A stretch of DNA of 64,000 nucleotides from Siphonodentalium dalli (taxonomy: Eukaryota; Mollusca; Scaphopoda; Gadilida; Siphonodentaliidae). A model generated the notes under the pieces. The model saw nothing but the letters and a program-made list of their open reading frames with translations. It did not search any database and was not told the origin of the DNA. The DNA lies in contig CP136064.1 in assembly GCA_032622095.1 (NCBI GenBank), positions 252,962,484 through 253,026,483 of the forward strand, given 5' to 3'. Of this stretch, positions 58,701 to 64,000 are shown one piece after another. Numbering within the stretch: the stretch's first letter is position 1; every line of letters begins with the position of its first letter. The position numbers were made by a program, and so were the translations under genes.

Positions 58701-61700
58701 CAGCCTTTAAAACACTTCTTCATATATCTCAGTTAGTTATAGTTAATATTAATCCTCGATTCATCCTAATGTCAGCCTTTAAAACACTTCTTCATATATC
58801 TCAGTTAGTTATAGTTAATAGTAACCATCGATTAATCCTAATGTCAGCCTTTAAAACACTTCTTCATATATCTCAGTTAGTTATAGTTAAATAGTAAGTC
58901 TCTATTAATCCTAATGTCAGCCTTTAAAACACTTCTTCATATATCTCAGTTAGTTATAGTTAATAGTAAGTCTCTATTAATCCTAATGTCAACCTTTAAA
59001 ACACTTCTTCATATATCTCAGTAAGTTATAGTTAATAGTAAGTCTCTATTAATCCTAATGTCACCCTTTAAAACACTTCTTCATATATCTCAGTTAGTTA
59101 TAGTTAATAGTAAGTCTCTATTCATCCTAATGTCAGCCTTTAAAACACTTCTTCATATATCTCAGTTAATTATAGTCAATAGTAAGTCTCTATTAATCCT
59201 AATGTCACCCTTTAAAACACTTCTTCATATATCTCAGTTAATTATAGTCAATAGTAACCATCGATTAATCCTAATGTCAGCCTTTAAAACACTTCTTCAT
59301 ATATCTCAGTTAATTATAGTCAATAGTAAGTCTCTATTAATCCTAATGTCAGCCTTTAAAACACTTCTTCATATATCTCAGTTAGTTATAGTTAATATTA
59401 ATCCTCGATTCATCCTAATGTCAGCCTTTAAAACACTTCTTCATATATCTCAGTTAGTTATAGTTAAATAGTAAGTCTCTATTAATCCTAATGTCAGCCT
59501 TTAAAACACTTCTTCATATATCTCAGTTAGTTATAGTTAATATTAATCCTCGATTCATCCTAATGTCAGCCTTTAAAACACTTCTTCATATATCTCAGTT
59601 AGTTATAGTTAAATAGTAAGTCTCTATTAATCCTAATGTCAGCCTTTAAAACACTTCTTCATATATCTCAGTTATTTATAGTTAAATAGTAAGTCTCTAT
59701 TAATCCTAATGTCAGCCTTTAAAACACTTCTTCATATATCTCAGTTAGTTATAGTTAATATTAATCCTCGATTCATCCTAATGTCAGCCTTTAAAACACT
59801 TCTTCATATATCTCAGTTAGTTATAGTTAATAGTAACCATCGATTAATCCTAATGTCAGCCTTTAAAACACTTCTTCATATATCTCAGTTAGTTATAGTT
59901 AAATAGTAAGTCTCTATTAATCCTAATGTCAGCCTTTAAAACACTTCTTCATATATCTCAGTTAGTTATAGTTAATAGTAAGTCTCTATTCATCCTAATG
60001 TCAGCCTTTAAAACACTTCTTCATATATCTCAGTTAGTTATAGTTAAATAGTAAGTCTCTATTAATCCTAATGTCAGCCTTTAAAACACTTCTTCATATA
60101 TCTCAGTTAGTTATAGTTAAATAGTAAGTCTCTATTAATCCTAATGTCAGCCTTTAAAACACTTCTTCATATATCTCAGTTAGTTATAGTTAAATAGTAA
60201 GTCTCTATTAATCCTAATGTCAGCCTTTAAAACACTTCTTCATATATCTCAGTTAGTTATAGTTAATAGTAAGTCTCTATTCATCCTAATGTCAGCCTTT
60301 AAAACACTTCTTTATATATCTCAGTTAGTTATAGTTAATAGTAAGTCTCTATTCATCCTAATGTCAGCCTTTAAAACACTTCTTCATATATCTCAGTTAG
60401 TTATAGTTAAATAGTAAGTCTCTATTAATCCTAATGTCAGCCTTTAAAACACTTCTTCATATATCTCAGTTAGTTATAGTTAAATAGTAAGTCTCTATTA
60501 ATCCTAATGTCAGCCTTTAAAACACTTCTTCATATATCTCAGTTAGTTATAGTTAAATAGTAAGTCTCTATTAATCCTAATGTCAGCCTTTAAAACACTT
60601 CTTCATATATCTCAGTTAGTTATAGTTAATATTAATCCTCGATTCATCCTAATGTCACCCTTTAAAACACTTCTTCATATATCTCAGTTAGTTATAGTTA
60701 ATAGTAACCATCGATTCATCCTAATGTCACCCTTAAAAACACTTCTTTATATATCTCAGTTAATTATAGTTAATAGTAATCATCGATTCATCCTAATGTC
60801 AGCCTTTAAAACACTTCTTCATATATCTCAGTAAGTTATAGTTAATAGTAAGTCTCGATTAATCCTAATGTCAGCCTTTAAAACACTTCTTCATATATCT
60901 CAGTTAGTTATAGTTAAATAGTAATCATCGATTCATCCTAATGTCAGCCTTTAAAACACTTCTTCATATATCTCAGTTAGTTATAGTTAATAGAAACCAT
61001 CGATTCATCCTAATGTCAGCCTTTAAAACACTTCTTCATATATCTCAGTTAGTTATAGTCAATAGTAACCATCGATTAATCCTAATGTCAGCCTTTAAAA
61101 CACTTCTTCATATATCTCAGTTAGTTATAGTCAATAGTAACCATCGATTCATCCTAATGTCAGCCTTTAAAACACTTCTTCATATATCTCAGTTAGTTAT
61201 AGTTAAATAGTAACCATCGATTCATCCTAATGTCACCCTTTAAAACACTTCTTCATATATCTCAGTTAGTTATAGTTAATAGTAACCATCGATTAATCCT
61301 AATGTCAGCCTTTAAAACACTTCTTCATATATCTCAGTTAGTTATAGTTAAATAGTAACCATCGATTCATCCTAATGTCACCCTTTAAAACACTTCTTCA
61401 TATATCTCAGTTAGTTATAGTTAATAGAAACCATCGATTCATCCTAATGTCAGCCTTTAAAACACTTCTTCATATATCTCAGTTAGTTATAGTCAATAGT
61501 AACCATCGATTAATCCTAATGTCAGCCTTTAAAACACTTCTTCATATATCTCAGTTAGTTATAGTTAATAGAAATCATCGATTCATCCTAATGTCAGCCT
61601 TTAAAACACTTCTTCATATATCTCAGTTAGTTATAGTTAATATTAACCATCGATTAATCCTAATGTCAGCCTTTAAAACACTTCTTTATATATCTCAGTT

Positions 61701-64000
61701 AGTTATAGTTAATAGTAACCATCGATTCATCCTAATGTCACCCTTTAAAACACTTCTTCATATATCTCAGTTAGTTATAGTTAATAGTAATCCTCGATTC
61801 ATCCTAATGTCACCCTTTAAAACACTTCTTTATATATCTCAGTTAGTTATAGTCAATAGTAACCATCGATTCATCCTAATGTCACCCTTTAAAACACTTC
61901 TTTATATATCTCAGTTAGTTATAGTCAATAGTAACCATCGATTCATCCTAATGTCACCCTTTAAAACACTTCTTCATATATCTCAGTTAGTTATAGTTAA
62001 TAGTAATCCTCGATTCATCCTAATGTCACCCTTTAAAACACTTCTTTATATATCTCAGTTAGTTATAGTCAATAGTAACCATCGATTCATCCTAATGTCA
62101 GCCTTTAAAACACTTCTTCATATATCTCAGTTAGTTATAGTTAATAGTAATCCTCGATTCATCCTAATGTCACCCTTTAAAACACTTCTTCATATATCTC
62201 AGTAAGTTATAGTTAATAGTAAGTCTCTATTAATCCTAATGTCAGCCTTTAAAACACTTCTTTATATATCTCAGTTAGTTATAGTTAATAGTAAGTCTCT
62301 ATTAATCCTAATGTCAGCCTTTAAAACACTTCTTTATATATCTCAGTTAGTTATAGTTAATAGTAACCATCGATTCATCCTAATGTCAGCCTTTAAAACA
62401 CTTCTTCATATATCTCAGTTAGTTATAGTTAATAGAAACCATCGATTCATCCTAATGTCAGCCTTTAAAACACTTCTTCATATATCTCAGTTAGTTATAG
62501 TTAATAGAAACCATCGATTCATCCTAATGTCAGCCTTTAAAACACTTCTTCATATATCTCAGTTAGTTATAGTTAATAGTAAGTCTCTATTAATCCTAAT
62601 GTCAGCCTTTAAAACACTTCTTCATATATCTCAGTTAGTTATAGTTAATAGTAAGTCTCTATTAATCCTAATGTCAGCCTTTAAAACACTTCTTCATATA
62701 TCTCAGTTAGTTATAGTTAATAGTAAGTCTCTATTAATCCTAATGTCACCCTTTAAAACACTTCTTCATATATCTCAGTTAGTTATAGTTAATAGTAACC
62801 ATCGATTCATCCTAATGTCACCCTTTAAAACACTTCTTCATATATCTCAGTAAGTTATAGTCAATAGTAATCCTCGATTCATCCTAATGTCAACCTTTAA
62901 AACACTTCTTCATATATCTCAGTTAGTTATAGTTAATAGTAAGTCTCTATTAATCCTAATGTCAGCCTTTAAAACACTTCTTTATATATCTCAGTAAGTT
63001 ATAGTTAATAGTAAGTCTCTATTAATCCTAATGTCAGCCTTTAAAACACTTCTTCATATATCTCAGTTAGTTATAGTTAATAGAAACCATCGATTAATCC
63101 TAATGTCAACCTTAAAAACACTTCTTCATATATCTCAGTTAGTTATAGTTAATAGAAACCATCGATTCATCCTAATGTCAGCCTTTAAAACACTTCTTCA
63201 TATATCTCAGTAAGTTATAGTCAATAGTAATCCTCGATTCATCCTAATGTCAACCTTTAAAACACTTCTTCATATATCTCAGTTAGTTATAGTTAATAGT
63301 AACCATCGATTCATCCTAATGTCAGCCTTTAAAACACTTCTTCATATATCTCAGTTAGTTATAGTTAAATAGTAACCATCGATTCATCCTAATGTCAGCC
63401 TTTAAAACACTTCTTCATATATCTCAGTTAGTTATAGTTAATAGTAACCATCGATTCATCCTAATGTCAGCCTTTAAAACACTTCTTCATATATCTCAGT
63501 TAGTTATAGTTAATATTAATCCTCGATTAATCCTAATGTCAACCTTAAAAACACTTCTTTATATATCTCAGTTAGTTATAGTTAATAGTAACCATCGATT
63601 AATCCTAATGTCAGCCTTTAAAACACTTCTTTATATATCTCAGTTAGTTATAGTTAAATAGTAACCATCGATTCATCCTAATGTCACCCTTTAAAACACT
63701 TCTTCATATATCTCAGTTAGTTATAGTCAATAGAAACCATCGATTCATCCTAATGTCAGCCTTTAAAACACTTCTTCATATATCTCAGTAAGTTATAGTT
63801 AATAGTAAGTCTCTATTAATCCTAATGTCAGCCTTTAAAACACTTCTTCATATATCTCAGTTAGTTATAGTTAATAGTAACCATCGATTCATCCTAATGT
63901 CAGCCTTTAAAACACTTCTTCATATATCTCAGTTAGTTATAGTTAAATAGTAACCATCGATTCATCCTAATGTCAGCCTTAAAAACACTTCTTCATATAT

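Larger units (their letters stand above)
29826..64000. repeat. 72 bp satellite array, about 470 monomers, continuing past the window
   Basis: The monomer is 72 bp and about 30% GC, all in one orientation. Written from ATG, it runs ATGTCARCCTTWAAAACACT, TCTTCATATATCTCAGTTAG, TTATAGTYAATAGTAACCAT, CGATTMATCCTA. A 73 bp form with one extra A (GTTAAATAG in place of GTTAATAG) first appears near 36,065 and is common from 38 kb on. Other length changes are single bases (for example near 35,955, 39,638, 52,197 and 52,268). Variation is concentrated at a few sites: RCC/CCC, TTA/TTT, CAT/TAT, ATA/GTA, TTAGTT/TAAGTT/TTACTT/TTATTT, GTC/GTT, and a block reading AACCATCGA, AATCCTCGA or AAGTCTCTA. No transposon, inversion or unrelated spacer was seen. 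Function unknown; a structural or centromeric role is possible but unproven. Confidence 0.97.

Noticed and set aside
36092-63661. Many further open frames of 60 to 1,097 codons through the satellite
   Set aside because: They are the same 72 bp periodic frame, broken wherever a 73 bp monomer or a CAGTAA variant occurs. They are not separate genes.
29826-64000. Telomeric or subtelomeric repeat because of ATCCTAA words
   Set aside because: The monomer contains no TTAGGG or CCCTAA tandem tract; the word is coincidental.

Overview
This window looks like nuclear DNA from a eukaryote, most probably a marine invertebrate and perhaps a mollusc. I see no host protein-coding gene, rRNA or functional tRNA gene, and no bacterial operon structure. 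The pointers to an invertebrate are broken 3' ends of non-LTR retrotransposons (LINEs), tRNA-derived SINE-like elements with recognisable A and B boxes, and many short inverted-repeat elements flanked by TTAA, TA or TTA. The mollusc guess is from the general flavour of the LINE and SINE pieces and was not tested against any database.

Layout. Positions 1 to about 29,825 are a transposon graveyard. Its main parts are: two LINE tails (1384-2008 on +, 7628-8055 on -); three copies of a TTAA-flanked miniature element carrying two hairpins (3567-3966, 6586-6985, 24345-24756); a mosaic of inverted and direct repeats (about 2.93-5.64 kb); two TA-flanked foldback elements (17892-18108, 20080-20212); two more TTAA-flanked inverted-repeat elements (14148-14595, 25985-26339); a TTA-flanked one (23307-23635); a second, unrelated double-hairpin element (27179-27431); tRNA-derived pieces near 10.25, 25.55 and 29.5 kb; a roughly 570-800 bp repeat family (17.1-18.7 and 24.8-25.5 kb); and several small tandem arrays with 31, 44, 55, 83 and 175 bp units.

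Positions 29,826 to 64,000 are one uninterrupted head-to-tail satellite array. The monomer is 72 bp (about 30% GC), with a frequent 73 bp variant, giving about 470 copies. The array runs off the right edge of the window. It contains no transposon, no inverted monomer and no unrelated spacer. Monomer types change along the array, and local higher-order repeats with steps of 145, 217, 288-290, 358, 504-506 and 652 bp can be read directly. Because 72 is a multiple of three, the left part has a chance open frame of 1,884 codons; the pattern of substitutions argues against it being a gene.

The parts do not form a pathway. The picture is of two regimes side by side: a flank shaped by element insertion, and an array shaped by unequal exchange or conversion. 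The most notable items are the array with its higher-order structure and the two unrelated elements sharing a double-hairpin design.
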